Shown in pieces: positions 8,168 to 16,134 of a DNA stretch of 21,510 nucleotides; position 1 is the first letter of the stretch, and every line of letters starts with the position of its first letter. Made by a program: the position numbers and the translations under genes. Under the pieces are notes generated by a model. That model did no database searches. It had not been told where the DNA came from and was given only the letters and a program-made list of their open reading frames with translations. This DNA comes from Actinomycetota bacterium (GTDB lineage Bacteria > Actinomycetota > Actinomycetes > S36-B12). The stretch spans positions 1 to 21,510 of the forward strand of contig JAQCBM010000005.1 in assembly GCA_027729865.1 (NCBI GenBank). Reading direction: 5' to 3'.

Positions 8168-10441
8168 ATGTTCACACCCCCCTCGAGCGCAGTGGCCGCG
8201 CTCGAGGCGTGGACGAGCGCGCGGCCGGATGCAGTCCGGCACGTTCTGCACGTGCCGGGCCGAGCTGGTGAACATGCACCGTGGCCTTCTTGGGTGCCTT
8301 CGGTCGCTATCTCCCGGTGGCAAGAGATGGGTGTGTCGGCTCCCTACGTCCACCAGGTTGCCGCAGCAAACGAAGCACACGACGGCTCACACGTGGTGAT
8401 CGCGACGGGAACCGGATCGGGTAAGTCGCTGGCGTTCGCAATGCCGGTCGTATCGGCCGTACTGGACCGTCCGACATCCGTACTGACCGAACCGTGCGCG
8501 ATCTACTTGGCCCCTACCAAAGCCCTTGCTCACGATCAATTACGCGCATGGATCGAACTCAATATCCCCGGGGTCCGGCCGGCGGTGGTCGACGGAGACA
8601 CACCACCGGAGGATCGAGCGTGGGCTCGCCGGCACGCAAATGTGCTGCTCACCAACCCGGACATGCTGCATTACTCGATACTTCCCGGGCACGAGCGCTG
8701 GTCTCGCGTGCTGCGCAATCTGCGCTACATAGTGGTCGACGAATCACATACTTACCGCGGTGTGTTCGGCGCACATGTGGCTCTTGTGCTGCGTCGACTT
8801 CGACGTCTTGCCGCTCATTACCGCAGCTCCCCGGTCGTGATCGCAGCATCGGCAACATCGGGAGAACCGGCGCGCAGCACCGAACGTCTCATCGGTGGTC
8901 CTGCAGTTGCAGTCACCGAGGACACGTCACCGGCTTCCGAACGCACCATCGTGCTATGGCAACCCCCTGTGGAATCTGCCGATGCGGCGGTTTCCGCAAC
9001 CCGTGAAGCAGCGTCGCTCACTGCACTCGCGGTAGCCAGCGGTTGCCAAGTCCTCACGTTTCTTCGTAGTCGTCGTGCGGTGGAGTACGTCGCGTCTCTC
9101 ACGCGGGAGAAGTTGGGTGTCGATGACGATCGAGTTGCCGCGTATCGCGGTGGTTACCTCGCGGAGGAACGACGTTCCCTCGAAGACGGTCTGCGCACCG
9201 GCACCACCCGCGCCTTGGCCACGACGAATGCACTCGAACTCGGTATCGATATCTCGGGAGTGGATGCGGTCATCACCGCAGGTTGGCCGGGAACACGGTC
9301 GTCGCTGTGGCAACAATTCGGACGTGCCGGACGCGGGACCGAACCGTCCATCGCGGCCTTCATTGCCCGTGAGGATCTGCTCGATGTGTATCTCGTGGAA
9401 CATCCCGATGCGATAACCGCGCGTCCCTTCGAGGAGACCGTGTTTGATCCGTCCAATTCGCACGTTTTGGCTCCGCATCTGGCATCTGCGGCGAGCGAGT
9501 TACCGATTGTCGATGGTGATCCATTCCTTCCCGAAGGATCGCAGGCAGTGCTTGCCGATCTGGGAGAACGCGGGTTGCTGCGCAAGCGGCCCACCGGTTG
9601 GTATTGGACATCGCGCGAACGCGCGCAGGATCTGACAGATCTGCGAGGCACCGGCGAGACCGTTCGTATCGTCGAGATGGGCACCGGACGCTTGCTGGGA
9701 ACTGTCGATGCCTCGTCCTCGCACCGGCAGGTTCACCCGGGGGCGGTGTACGTGCACCAGGGTGTGAGCCACGTGGTGCGATCTCTTGATCTTGAGGATG
9801 CGGTGGCCATCGTCGAAGTAGAGGACGTCGAATACACCACCTTCGCTCGTGACGTGAGTGACATTCGAATCCGTGAGCGCGATCGCACATGGACGGGTGC
9901 CGGTGCCACGATGAATATCGGTCGCGTGGACGTCATCTCACGCACCGTCGCTTACGAGATGCGGGCACTCGATGGGACTTTGCTCACTGTGCGCGATTTG
10001 GAACTACCCGAGCGCGTCCTTTCAACCCAAGCAGTGTGGTGGACGATCGATGATCGCGAGACTGCGCACCTAGATGATCTTCCTGGCGCCGTGCACGCAG
10101 CTGAGCACGCTGCCATCGGTCTGCTGCCGCTCTTCGCGTCGTGTGATCGCTGGGATATAGGTGGTGTCTCGACGGCTCTGCATCCGGACACTGGGCAAAC
10201 GACGATCTTCATCTACGACGGTGTACCCGGAGGAGCCGGCTTCACTTTCCGTGGAGCGAACGTGGCTCCGGCGTGGCTGTCTACAACGGCGGAAGCGATC
10301 CGCTCTTGCAACTGCATCAGTGGATGCCCTTCGTGCATCCAATCGCCCAAGTGCGGAAACGGAAATGATCCGCTGCACAAGGGCGGAGCGGTGGACATTC
10401 TCGAAACCCTGGTCCGCGCTTTACCTTCGATAGACAACTAG
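8168..10441 (+). CDS. DEAD/DEAH-box helicase with C-terminal DUF1998 zinc domain (helicase/secretion-neighbourhood family, MrfA/Hrq1-like)
   Basis: This 757-residue superfamily 2 helicase has motif I ATGTGSGKS (80–88), motif II DESH (191–194), motif III SAT (228–230) and motif VI QFGRAGR (383–389). The C-terminal region has a cysteine cluster (C714, C716, C720, C723, C729, in the CNCISGCPSC…KCGN stretch) typical of DUF1998 and of the MrfA/Hrq1 group; B. subtilis MrfA is a 3'→5' helicase acting in mitomycin-lesion repair. It matches the actinobacterial 'helicase/secretion neighborhood' DEAH helicases (Rv3649-type), always found beside Tad genes. The ATG at 8168 was chosen because family members start near MFTPPSSAV…; ATG 8135 is in frame but would add an unusual Cys/Gly-rich leader. 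Its stop overlaps that of the convergent TadG-like gene in a shared CTAG (10438–10441). A role in DNA repair is inferred from the family. Confidence 0.93.
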   Translation: MFTPPSSAVAALEAWTSARPDAVRHVLHVPGRAGEHAPWPSWVPSVAISRWQEMGVSAPYVHQVAAANEAHDGSHVVIATGTGSGKSLAFAMPVVSAVLDRPTSVLTEPCAIYLAPTKALAHDQLRAWIELNIPGVRPAVVDGDTPPEDRAWARRHANVLLTNPDMLHYSILPGHERWSRVLRNLRYIVVDESHTYRGVFGAHVALVLRRLRRLAAHYRSSPVVIAASATSGEPARSTERLIGGPAVAVTEDTSPASERTIVLWQPPVESADAAVSATREAASLTALAVASGCQVLTFLRSRRAVEYVASLTREKLGVDDDRVAAYRGGYLAEERRSLEDGLRTGTTRALATTNALELGIDISGVDAVITAGWPGTRSSLWQQFGRAGRGTEPSIAAFIAREDLLDVYLVEHPDAITARPFEETVFDPSNSHVLAPHLASAASELPIVDGDPFLPEGSQAVLADLGERGLLRKRPTGWYWTSRERAQDLTDLRGTGETVRIVEMGTGRLLGTVDASSSHRQVHPGAVYVHQGVSHVVRSLDLEDAVAIVEVEDVEYTTFARDVSDIRIRERDRTWTGAGATMNIGRVDVISRTVAYEMRALDGTLLTVRDLELPERVLSTQAVWWTIDDRETAHLDDLPGAVHAAEHAAIGLLPLFASCDRWDIGGVSTALHPDTGQTTIFIYDGVPGGAGFTFRGANVAPAWLSTTAEAIRSCNCISGCPSCIQSPKCGNGNDPLHKGGAVDILETLVRALPSIDN

Positions 10442-10776
10442 AAGCCAGCCCGGGCCGAGGCTTCAACCCTCATCACCGGCACAACAATCGGGGTGTCTTG
10501 CACCTCGGTACTCACCACAACGATCACGTCGCTGCCCTGCCACGCGCAGTCCTTGAGTTCGGAACCATTGATGCGCGCAGCCTCATGGGCTGCTTCGCAC
10601 GAACCTTGCGTTGCGGCCGCAAGCGCTGCAATATCCGCCACCGACGCTGCATGCGAGTGGGCAAGCAACCACGTGCCCGCCGAGGACATCACCATGAGGA
10701 GTGACACAAGTCCGACGATGATCGCAACACCGAAGACCGTGGCCGAGCCCTCCTCCGCACGTAGGTCATCTCGCAT
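10438..10776 (-). CDS. TadE/TadG-like secreted or pseudopilin protein (Rv3654c family)
   Basis: This 112-residue protein has a short charged N-terminus (MRDDLRAEEG), then the pilin-like hydrophobic helix SATVFGVAIIVGLVSLLMVM and the 'AASVADIAALAAA' segment typical of actinobacterial TadG/Rv3654c-like proteins. A candidate processing site is G10|S11, but the +5 residue is Phe, not Glu, so it may simply be a membrane anchor. Two cysteines (about 59 and 77) could form a disulphide outside the membrane. It is the last gene of the Tad cluster and overlaps the upstream TadE-like gene by 11 nt. Its stop shares CTAG with the convergent helicase gene. Confidence 0.85.
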   Translation of the reverse strand: MRDDLRAEEGSATVFGVAIIVGLVSLLMVMSSAGTWLLAHSHAASVADIAALAAATQGSCEAAHEAARINGSELKDCAWQGSDVIVVVSTEVQDTPIVVPVMRVEASARAGF

Positions 10777-11167
10777 CGTCGAACTCCCTTGTCATGTCGC
10801 CGATTCCCATTTCCCACGGGACTACAACGCGGCGTTCCAGAGGGATTGACAGACCACCGAGCAATCCACCTGCAAGAGGCAGATCGCGATGCACCGTCAC
10901 CGCCACGCCCTGGGGGGAAGGCGTGACGGCGACGGTGACCTGGGGGTGCGAGGCCTGGATCCTCGCCTGCACGGAATGGGAAGGAACGCCGCGAGCGATG
11001 TCTCGGGCAGCTGCATGGGCAGTTCCATGAAGACCCAGGCTCGTCACTGCGATTGCCAGCAACGCAATCGCTGACGCTGCGACCACAGTGATCGCCGGGA
11101 TCACGAATGCGGCTTCGGCAACAACGAAACCTCGCTCACAGCGCGCCCTGCCCATTCCGATACGCAT
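10766..11167 (-). CDS. TadE-family minor pilin (Rv3655c-like)
   Basis: This 133-residue protein has a short basic leader ending ERCG-like (RCERG), then FVVAEAAFVIPAI and a hydrophobic helix. The G13|F14 junction with Glu at +5 (E18) is a proper type IV prepilin cleavage site, so it is probably processed by a TadV/CpaA-type peptidase encoded elsewhere. The remainder is a small β-rich domain with VTVAVTPSPQGVAVTVH. The ATG at 11167 was chosen because it follows the pilin stop by 1 nt and has GGCGG about 7 nt upstream; TTG 11179 is a longer alternative without a ribosome-binding site. The downstream gene overlaps its end by 11 nt. Confidence 0.88.
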   Translation of the reverse strand: MRIGMGRARCERGFVVAEAAFVIPAITVVAASAIALLAIAVTSLGLHGTAHAAARDIARGVPSHSVQARIQASHPQVTVAVTPSPQGVAVTVHRDLPLAGGLLGGLSIPLERRVVVPWEMGIGDMTREFDDAR

Positions 11168-11168
11168 A

Positions 11169-11402
11169 TCAACCGCCAAGAAGTGCAGTGAACGCGCCTT
11201 GGATGATCCTCCAGATCAGATCGCGTACGAGGTCACTTGTCAGCAACTTAAGCAGCACGCCACCCAAACCCGCGACCGCGACAGTTCCCACTGCGTACTC
11301 GGCAGTAGTCAAGCCCTCGTCGTCGCGAAGTCGGTCACGCAAGTCTCGAGTCCGCTGTGACATGACGACCGCTCGAGTCTTGGCAATCAGTGTTCCGTTC
11401 AT
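11169..11402 (-). CDS. Flp-like major pilin, DUF4244 family (Rv3656c-like)
   Basis: This 77-residue prepilin has a basic leader of 30 residues (…RDRLRDDEG) and a mature part starting LTTAEYAVGTVAVAG. Cleavage at G30|L31 puts Glu at +5 followed by Tyr, the Glu-Tyr signature of Flp pilins. The mature peptide is about 47 residues, nearly all one hydrophobic helix, ending FTALLGG. The ATG at 11402 is preceded by a strong GAGGAGAG ribosome-binding site at about 6 nt, much better than those of neighbouring genes, as expected for the most abundant product. A 195-bp gap with dyad symmetry upstream suggests a separate promoter or processing site for the pilin. Confidence 0.9.
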   Translation of the reverse strand: MNGTLIAKTRAVVMSQRTRDLRDRLRDDEGLTTAEYAVGTVAVAGLGGVLLKLLTSDLVRDLIWRIIQGAFTALLGG

Positions 11403-11470
11403 GACATCTCTCCTCATCGGTATCGCACCGGAGTGTTCGTCCGGCTGCACCTATCGACCCTCGATGTGTG

Positions 11471-11515
11471 CATTCCCACCCTCGCGATCGCGGCATCGAT
11501 GCAATAGAGGGAATG
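11471..11515. promoter_or_regulatory. Tandem 10-bp palindromes inside an inverted repeat, upstream of the pilin gene
   Basis: CATTCCC (11471–11477) and GGGAATG (11509–11515) enclose two abutting perfect palindromes, CGCGATCGCG (11483–11492) and GCATCGATGC (11493–11502). The block is about 70–110 bp upstream of the pilin ATG, in the 195-bp gap between tadC and the pilin. It could be an operator, or a processing hairpin that raises pilin mRNA over the upstream assembly genes. A direct repeat of TTACTTCTG (11576–11593) lies nearby, just past the tadC stop. Confidence 0.4.
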
Positions 11516-11597
11516 TTCTGCCTGGGAATTGCATGTGCGCTGCCTGTGGATGACGCTCACGTGCGTCTTTCATGCTTACTTCTGTTACTTCTGTGCG

Positions 11598-12203
11598 TCA
11601 GCTGAATAGCGCGCTGGCGAAACCGGCCACTACCGGAACCACGCCCACTAACAAGTACGCCGGCAGATAGCACAATGCCAACGGAGCAACTGCTCGCACA
11701 CCCGCTGCTCGAGCTCGTGCTTCGACATCGGCTCGATAGGCCTGACGCATGTCGGAGGCTGCCGCGTCCAGGACTGTGCTCAACGGTGAACCGCTGTGCT
11801 GGGATCGGATGATGGCTTGGGCGATCGGCGATAGCGCCGGTTCATCGAGCCAGGATGACCACGCGGAGTGCGGATCGGCACCCATGTCCATCGCGGTCAT
11901 GACCGCTCGCAAGCGAGCACGCATGGGTTCGCCTACGGCCTGGGCCACCACGCTCATCGCTTCGGGAACCGTGGCGCCGGCTGCAATGGCGGTTGCCAGC
12001 AAGTCCGCAACCACGGGCGCTTGCCCCAACAGCGAGCCGCTGGTGTCCTGGCGTTGGTCATTGCGTCGTTTGCGTCGCACTCGCGACGGTGAATCGGCCA
12101 TGGGTGCGAGCTCGCCGAGTACAGCCGCAACTCGATCTCTACTGGGCGAACTGAGCCACAGCGCAACGGCCGAGGCGATGATCACAGCGCTGAGAAGTCC
12201 CAC
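11598..12203 (-). CDS. tadC: TadC-like inner-membrane platform protein (type II secretion F domain)
   Basis: This 201-residue protein of the GspF/TadC family forms, with TadB, the membrane platform that couples the TadA ATPase to pilus assembly. An N-terminal TM (LLSAVIIASAVALWL) is followed by a basic cytoplasmic loop (RVRRKRRNDQR) and the T2SSF helical domain (VADLLATAIAAGATVPEAM…SPIAQAIIRSQHSGSPLSTVL). A C-terminal hydrophobic pair follows (about 165–199, PLALCYLPAYLLVGVVPVVAGF). GTG 12203 was chosen because it begins 5 nt after the tadB stop; the frame stays open upstream only inside tadB. It corresponds to M. tuberculosis Rv3657c. Confidence 0.9.
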   Translation of the reverse strand: MGLLSAVIIASAVALWLSSPSRDRVAAVLGELAPMADSPSRVRRKRRNDQRQDTSGSLLGQAPVVADLLATAIAAGATVPEAMSVVAQAVGEPMRARLRAVMTAMDMGADPHSAWSSWLDEPALSPIAQAIIRSQHSGSPLSTVLDAAASDMRQAYRADVEARARAAGVRAVAPLALCYLPAYLLVGVVPVVAGFASALFS

Positions 12204-12208
12204 GTCAG

Positions 12209-12916
12209 CTACACCAAGCCCCGCTCTACCCGCTGAACGATGCGTCGTGTCCACACCGTTCCGGCGATCGTGAGGGCTAACGCAACGGCAAAGATCATGG
12301 CGCCCACCGAAGATCCAAGGAACCACGCGATCGGATCTGCGCCGAGCAGATAACCCATGGCCACACCTACGACGGGCAAGAACGCCAGCATTCGACCCGT
12401 TGCACGCGGGGCGGCCAATTCATTTCGCAACGTGCTCTGCAGTTCATGTTGGGCACGTAAGGACAGCGCGAGCCTTTCAACCGAGACCGCAAGACCCGAG
12501 CCGCGAGTCACACCCACATGCCAGCACGCCGCGAGTTGACGCAGGGACGTTGCCAATTCGCGGTCTTGTTCGGCATCAGCCATGAATCCCGCATCGACCG
12601 GCTCACCGAACCGGGAGGCCGCGAGCGCATTCGGCCACAGGGGTGGCTCGCCTGCAGCGCGAGCCAACGCTTCACCAGGCGTGGTGCCGGCACGCAGTTC
12701 AGAGGACAAGGTGCGCAGCGCGGCGCCCAACTTCTCGGTGCGCGATGGACCAGTGCGCCGTCGCCTGCTCCACGCGGTTGCCAGTAGGTCACGACTTACC
12801 GGATCACGCCCATGAACTGACATCACTCGCTGCTGAGAGACCGAGGGAATCACTAACCACACCGCGAGCGCGATCGCGATGCCGGCAATCGATGCGATCA
12901 ACACGCCGGTCTGCAC
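12209..12916 (-). CDS. tadB: TadB-like inner-membrane platform protein (type II secretion F domain)
   Basis: This 235-residue protein partners TadC. It has an N-terminal TM (about 5–24), a basic cytoplasmic segment (WSRRRRTGPSRTEK), a T2SSF domain (LRTLSSELRAGTTPGEALARA … RQLAACWHVGVTRGSGLAVSVERL), and a C-terminal pair of TM helices (about 174–223) ending in a basic tail. GTG at 12916 overlaps tadA by 19 nt; GTG at 12904 is an alternative that overlaps it by 7 nt. Either way translation is coupled to tadA. It corresponds to Rv3658c. Confidence 0.9.
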   Translation of the reverse strand: MQTGVLIASIAGIAIALAVWLVIPSVSQQRVMSVHGRDPVSRDLLATAWSRRRRTGPSRTEKLGAALRTLSSELRAGTTPGEALARAAGEPPLWPNALAASRFGEPVDAGFMADAEQDRELATSLRQLAACWHVGVTRGSGLAVSVERLALSLRAQHELQSTLRNELAAPRATGRMLAFLPVVGVAMGYLLGADPIAWFLGSSVGAMIFAVALALTIAGTVWTRRIVQRVERGLV

Positions 12917-14046
12917 ACTGATGGTTCACGTTCATAAATCGGAGTCACCACGCACCCTCTGCGCGATTCGTGCAAGGTCTGCACGCTGCCCACGATTCGT
13001 CGACCTGCACTATCGCGTTGCACGTGCACCACTGCATCAACCGCTGAGACCAAGAGCGCGGTGACCGCATCCCTTGGAACTCCGGCCATCAACCCCAAAG
13101 CTTGGATACGGGTGGGCACATCGGCTGGGGAGTTCGCATGCACCGTGCCGCATCCGCCTTCGTGTCCAGTGTTCAGGGCGGTCAGCAGATCGACAACCTC
13201 CGCACCCCGCACCTCACCCACCACGATTCGATCCGGGCGCATGCGCAGGGCTTGACGCACCAGATCACGCATCGAGATGTGCCCCGCGCCTTCGATATTG
13301 GGTGGACGCGACTGCATTCGGATCACATGCGGATGGTCCGGTTGCAGCTCGGCGGTGTCTTCAACGACGACGATGCGTTCAGCCGGAGGCACCATCGACA
13401 GCATCGCACCAAGAACAGTGGTCTTGCCACTACCGGTTCCCCCAGTGATCAAGAAGGAGCGTTTTTCCGCGATCAGTTCGGTGATGACGTCGGCTCCTTG
13501 CGCATCAAGTGACCCGGATTCAACGAGTTGCTCGATCGTGAGACCGCCGGAGCGTGGGATTCGCAGCGAGATGCATGTTCCGTCGGTTGCAATCGGCGCC
13601 ATGACGCAGTGCAACCGGATGCCATTTGGGAGCCGGGCGTCGACGAACGGAGAGGCTTCGTCCAGTCGTCGCCCAGCCCAGCCGGCGAGCCGCGTCGCGA
13701 TACGCAGCACATGGGCGTCGTCACTGAACAAGCGCCCGTGATCCTCCAAGCCATGCCCGCGATCGATCCACACCCGACCATCACCCATGACCAAGATGTC
13801 CGTGACACCCGGCTCGACGAACAACTTCTCCAGCGGCCCGGCTCCCAAGAGTTCACGCTGGACCGCGCCCACCACATCCAGCAGGCTCGTCTCGTCGAGC
13901 ACGATGCCTTCGCTGCGCAGTGCTCGCACCACGTTCGCGGCGCTTGCCTCGCGCCCTTGGGAGAGCAGCCGGGCACGAACCCGATCTGCCACACCACTGG
14001 AAACACTGGCCGCCTGCGGGTTTGTAGCAACAGAAGCGGTGGTCAT
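12898..14046 (-). CDS. tadA: TadA/VirB11-type secretion ATPase (helicase/secretion-neighbourhood ATPase)
   Basis: This 382-residue hexameric ATPase would power Tad pilus assembly at the inner membrane. Numbered from ATG 14046, the visible motifs are Walker A GGTGSGKTT (202–210), the Asp box VVVEDTAEL (226–234), Walker B RIVVGEVRGAE (273–283) and the His box NTGHEGGCGTVHANS (292–306). The N-terminal domain contains the GPLEKLFVEPGVTDILVMG signature of the family. ATG 14046 was chosen over longer in-frame starts because it overlaps the ssd stop as ATGA. It matches Rv3659c in position and type. Confidence 0.96.
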   Translation of the reverse strand: MTTASVATNPQAASVSSGVADRVRARLLSQGREASAANVVRALRSEGIVLDETSLLDVVGAVQRELLGAGPLEKLFVEPGVTDILVMGDGRVWIDRGHGLEDHGRLFSDDAHVLRIATRLAGWAGRRLDEASPFVDARLPNGIRLHCVMAPIATDGTCISLRIPRSGGLTIEQLVESGSLDAQGADVITELIAEKRSFLITGGTGSGKTTVLGAMLSMVPPAERIVVVEDTAELQPDHPHVIRMQSRPPNIEGAGHISMRDLVRQALRMRPDRIVVGEVRGAEVVDLLTALNTGHEGGCGTVHANSPADVPTRIQALGLMAGVPRDAVTALLVSAVDAVVHVQRDSAGRRIVGSVQTLHESRRGCVVTPIYEREPSVCRPAC

Positions 14047-15128
14047 GCTGCACGCTGCCGACGCACTCGCTGGGCGCCTGCGCCCACACTCTCGACGATC
14101 GCTTCGCATGCGGCCGCATAAGAGCGAGGCAGCGACGGCAGGTCTCCTTCATCTGCGCGGATCGTCATCGAGGGAACGTGCGGAATACTCGCGACGAGTT
14201 CCACGCCCAAAGCTCGCGACACATCATCCGAGCTGATTCCGCGTGGGCTACAGGCTTGGACGAGTCGAACAGTTCCCACCTTGGTCCGTAGCCACGAGTG
14301 GCGCCGAGCTGCTGCTGCAGTTGCCCGGACGTGGTCTCCCACGAGCAACACTGCGGCGTCGCACGAGCCCAAGACCACCGCGAGCAGATCGTCAGCGCAT
14401 CGTGAGCAATCCACGATCACCAGATCGTGTGATCGCCGTCCGGATTGCAGTACTGCGGTCATCGTTTCGTGCGCAGGCAGACCATCGTCTGTTCGCGTGC
14501 ACGCAAGCACGGATATGTCCGACACCCGCGGTAACGCAGCGTCGAGATGACCGGACGGCAGTTGACCACTGACGTTATGCAGATCCGACCAGCGCGCCCC
14601 TGTGACGTCTTCTGCGCCAAGGACCAGGTCGAGTCCTCCGCCCCAGGGATCCGCATCGACGAGCAGCGAACGCAAGCCGGTGCGCGAAGCCGTCACAGCC
14701 GTATTCACCGCGAGGGTGGACGTGCCCACACCGCCGCTACCACCGAGCACCGCCACAACGGTGCCGTTGCGCGGGGGTCCCTCGGCGCATTCGCGCAGCG
14801 ATTCCAACAACCAGCGTTCGCCATCGGGCAGTTCCACAACGTGTTCGGCGCCCACCTCGACTGCGAATCGCCACATGTCACGTTGGGTGAGCGCATCGTC
14901 GTCGTCGTTCTCCACATGAGCAACGATCACGCGAGCTCGGCGACCCAGCGAACTCGAGTCAGTGACAACATCGGATCCGATGATCACCAGCGGCGCACCC
15001 AACCAGTGCGCAGCCGCCGCCGATAGATCTGGCGCAACCTGCACTTCCAGGGCAACGGTGGATGCGAGTCGAACCACCTCATCGATCAAGGGCAAGGATG
15101 AGGAAACAAGGAGTGGGTGTTCATTCAT
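14043..15128 (-). CDS. ssd: Ssd/CpaE-like (TadZ) ParA/MinD-family protein
   Basis: This 361-residue protein has an N-terminal receiver-like domain without catalytic residues and a C-terminal MinD/ParA-like ATPase fold. The P-loop region GGSGGVGTST (129–138) lacks both the deviant-Walker lysine and the canonical lysine, as I recall for actinobacterial Ssd proteins (Rv3660c). LLVDADPWGGGLDLVLG (155–171) and LVIVDCSRCADDLLAV are the switch-like segments. In this family it is thought to localise the Tad machine, and mycobacterial Ssd also affects septation. The start is ATG 15128, with AGGGTGG about 6 nt upstream. It is the first gene of the Tad cluster, divergent from the HAD gene. Confidence 0.92.
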   Translation of the reverse strand: MNEHPLLVSSSLPLIDEVVRLASTVALEVQVAPDLSAAAAHWLGAPLVIIGSDVVTDSSSLGRRARVIVAHVENDDDDALTQRDMWRFAVEVGAEHVVELPDGERWLLESLRECAEGPPRNGTVVAVLGGSGGVGTSTLAVNTAVTASRTGLRSLLVDADPWGGGLDLVLGAEDVTGARWSDLHNVSGQLPSGHLDAALPRVSDISVLACTRTDDGLPAHETMTAVLQSGRRSHDLVIVDCSRCADDLLAVVLGSCDAAVLLVGDHVRATAAAARRHSWLRTKVGTVRLVQACSPRGISSDDVSRALGVELVASIPHVPSMTIRADEGDLPSLPRSYAAACEAIVESVGAGAQRVRRQRAA

Positions 15129-15268
15129 GTAGCCACCCTGCGGTCTCACAGTCGCCGAAGGAAACCCCGAATTTTCCACCTGTGGATATGTCTGCGTCAG
15201 CCATGTGCGACCGGCAGGGGACAAGTCATGTCCACTGGGAATTCACCTTCGACCGATACCGTGGCAGT

Positions 15269-16063
15269 GTGACGCAGCAGACGCCCACCGCGGCGTTCTT
15301 TGATCTCGACAAAACGATCCTGGTCAAGTCGAGTTCGTTCGCGTTTGCGCGGCCCTTCTACAAAGAGGGTCTGATCGGTCGGTCTGACGTGATCCGCAGC
15401 GTGTACGCGCAGTTCATGTTCCACACCTCGGGCGCGGACCACGATCAGATGGAATCCATGCGCGATTACATGTCCAAGTTAGTCACGGGGTGGGAAGTCG
15501 AAAAGGTCCAGCAGATCGTTGCTGAGACTCTCGACGAGATCATCGACCCGATGGTCTATCAAGAGGCTCTGGACTTGATGGCCGAACATCGCGCAGCTGG
15601 GCGAGACATCGTGATCATCTCTTCATCGGGAACCGACGTGGTGGAACCCATCGGTGCGCGACTGGGCGCGGACCTGGCGATCGGTACGCAGGTAGCGATC
15701 GAGGACGGTCGCTACACCGGCGAAATCGTCTACTACGCCTACGGCGAAGGAAAGGCCGAAGCGATGCGCGCTTTGGCTTCAGAGCGCGGGTACGACCTTG
15801 ATGAATGTTTCGCCTACTCCGATTCCTTCACCGACCTGCCGATGCTCGATGCTGTGGGGCATCCGGTTGCAGTGAATCCCGATGCGGCCCTGCGCGCTGT
15901 GGCAATCGAGCGGGATTGGCCGGTTGTGGACTTCAAGCGGCCGGTTGCGATGCGACGCACCATTGAGCCGCGGCAGGCAGTGGCCGCTGGTGCGGGGGTT
16001 GCTGTGGGTGCTGTCGCGCTAGGGCTGACCTGGTACGTGCGCCGACGCGCGCTGCGCGCATAA
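15269..16063 (+). CDS. HAD-superfamily hydrolase, subfamily IB (SerB-like phosphatase), membrane-anchored
   Basis: This 264-residue Rv3661-type phosphatase shows HAD motif I FFDLDKT (10–16), motif II in IVIISSSGTD, a lysine-containing GEGKAEAM segment, and motif IV AYSDSFTDLPML. The substrate is unknown; IB members include phosphoserine and other small-molecule phosphatases. The C-terminus, after a basic AMRRTIEPRQ stretch, is a Gly/Ala/Val TM helix ending WYVRRRALRA, suggesting tail-anchoring in the inner membrane. GTG 15269 was chosen because family members begin shortly before AAFFDLDKT and no in-frame start upstream has a ribosome-binding site; none is evident at this one either, so it may be leaderless. 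The 140-bp divergent gap with ssd holds both promoters. Confidence 0.92.
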   Translation: MTQQTPTAAFFDLDKTILVKSSSFAFARPFYKEGLIGRSDVIRSVYAQFMFHTSGADHDQMESMRDYMSKLVTGWEVEKVQQIVAETLDEIIDPMVYQEALDLMAEHRAAGRDIVIISSSGTDVVEPIGARLGADLAIGTQVAIEDGRYTGEIVYYAYGEGKAEAMRALASERGYDLDECFAYSDSFTDLPMLDAVGHPVAVNPDAALRAVAIERDWPVVDFKRPVAMRRTIEPRQAVAAGAGVAVGAVALGLTWYVRRRALRA

Positions 16064-16073
16064 CCCCTTGCGT

Positions 16074-16131
16074 CGAGACCTGCAGTTTGCGTCATTTTCG
16101 GGCCGAATTTTGACGCAAACTGCAGGTCTCG
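16074..16131. repeat. Palindromic repeat, copy A (21-bp perfect arms, 16-nt loop)
   Basis: The left arm runs 16074–16094 (starts CGAGACCTGCAG, ends TTTGCGTCA). Its exact reverse complement is at 16111–16131, around the loop TTTTCGGGCCGAATTT. It starts 10 bp after the HAD stop and ends 3 bp before the stop codon of the convergent nuclease gene. No U-run follows in either direction, so it is not a standard terminator. The same arms recur at 17113–17170. Confidence 0.95.
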
Positions 16132-16134
16132 GCG

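Noticed and set aside
8168..10441. DUF1998 helicase as part of a DISARM-like defence system
   Set aside because: DISARM uses separate DrmA/DrmB proteins with a methylase and DrmC; none is present. The neighbourhood matches the conserved helicase–Tad locus of actinobacteria.
11451..11573. Possible 40-codon small gene in the gap between tadC and the pilin (minus strand, ATG at 11573)
   Set aside because: No good ribosome-binding site and a composition unlike a folded or membrane peptide. The palindromes inside it are better explained as regulatory DNA.
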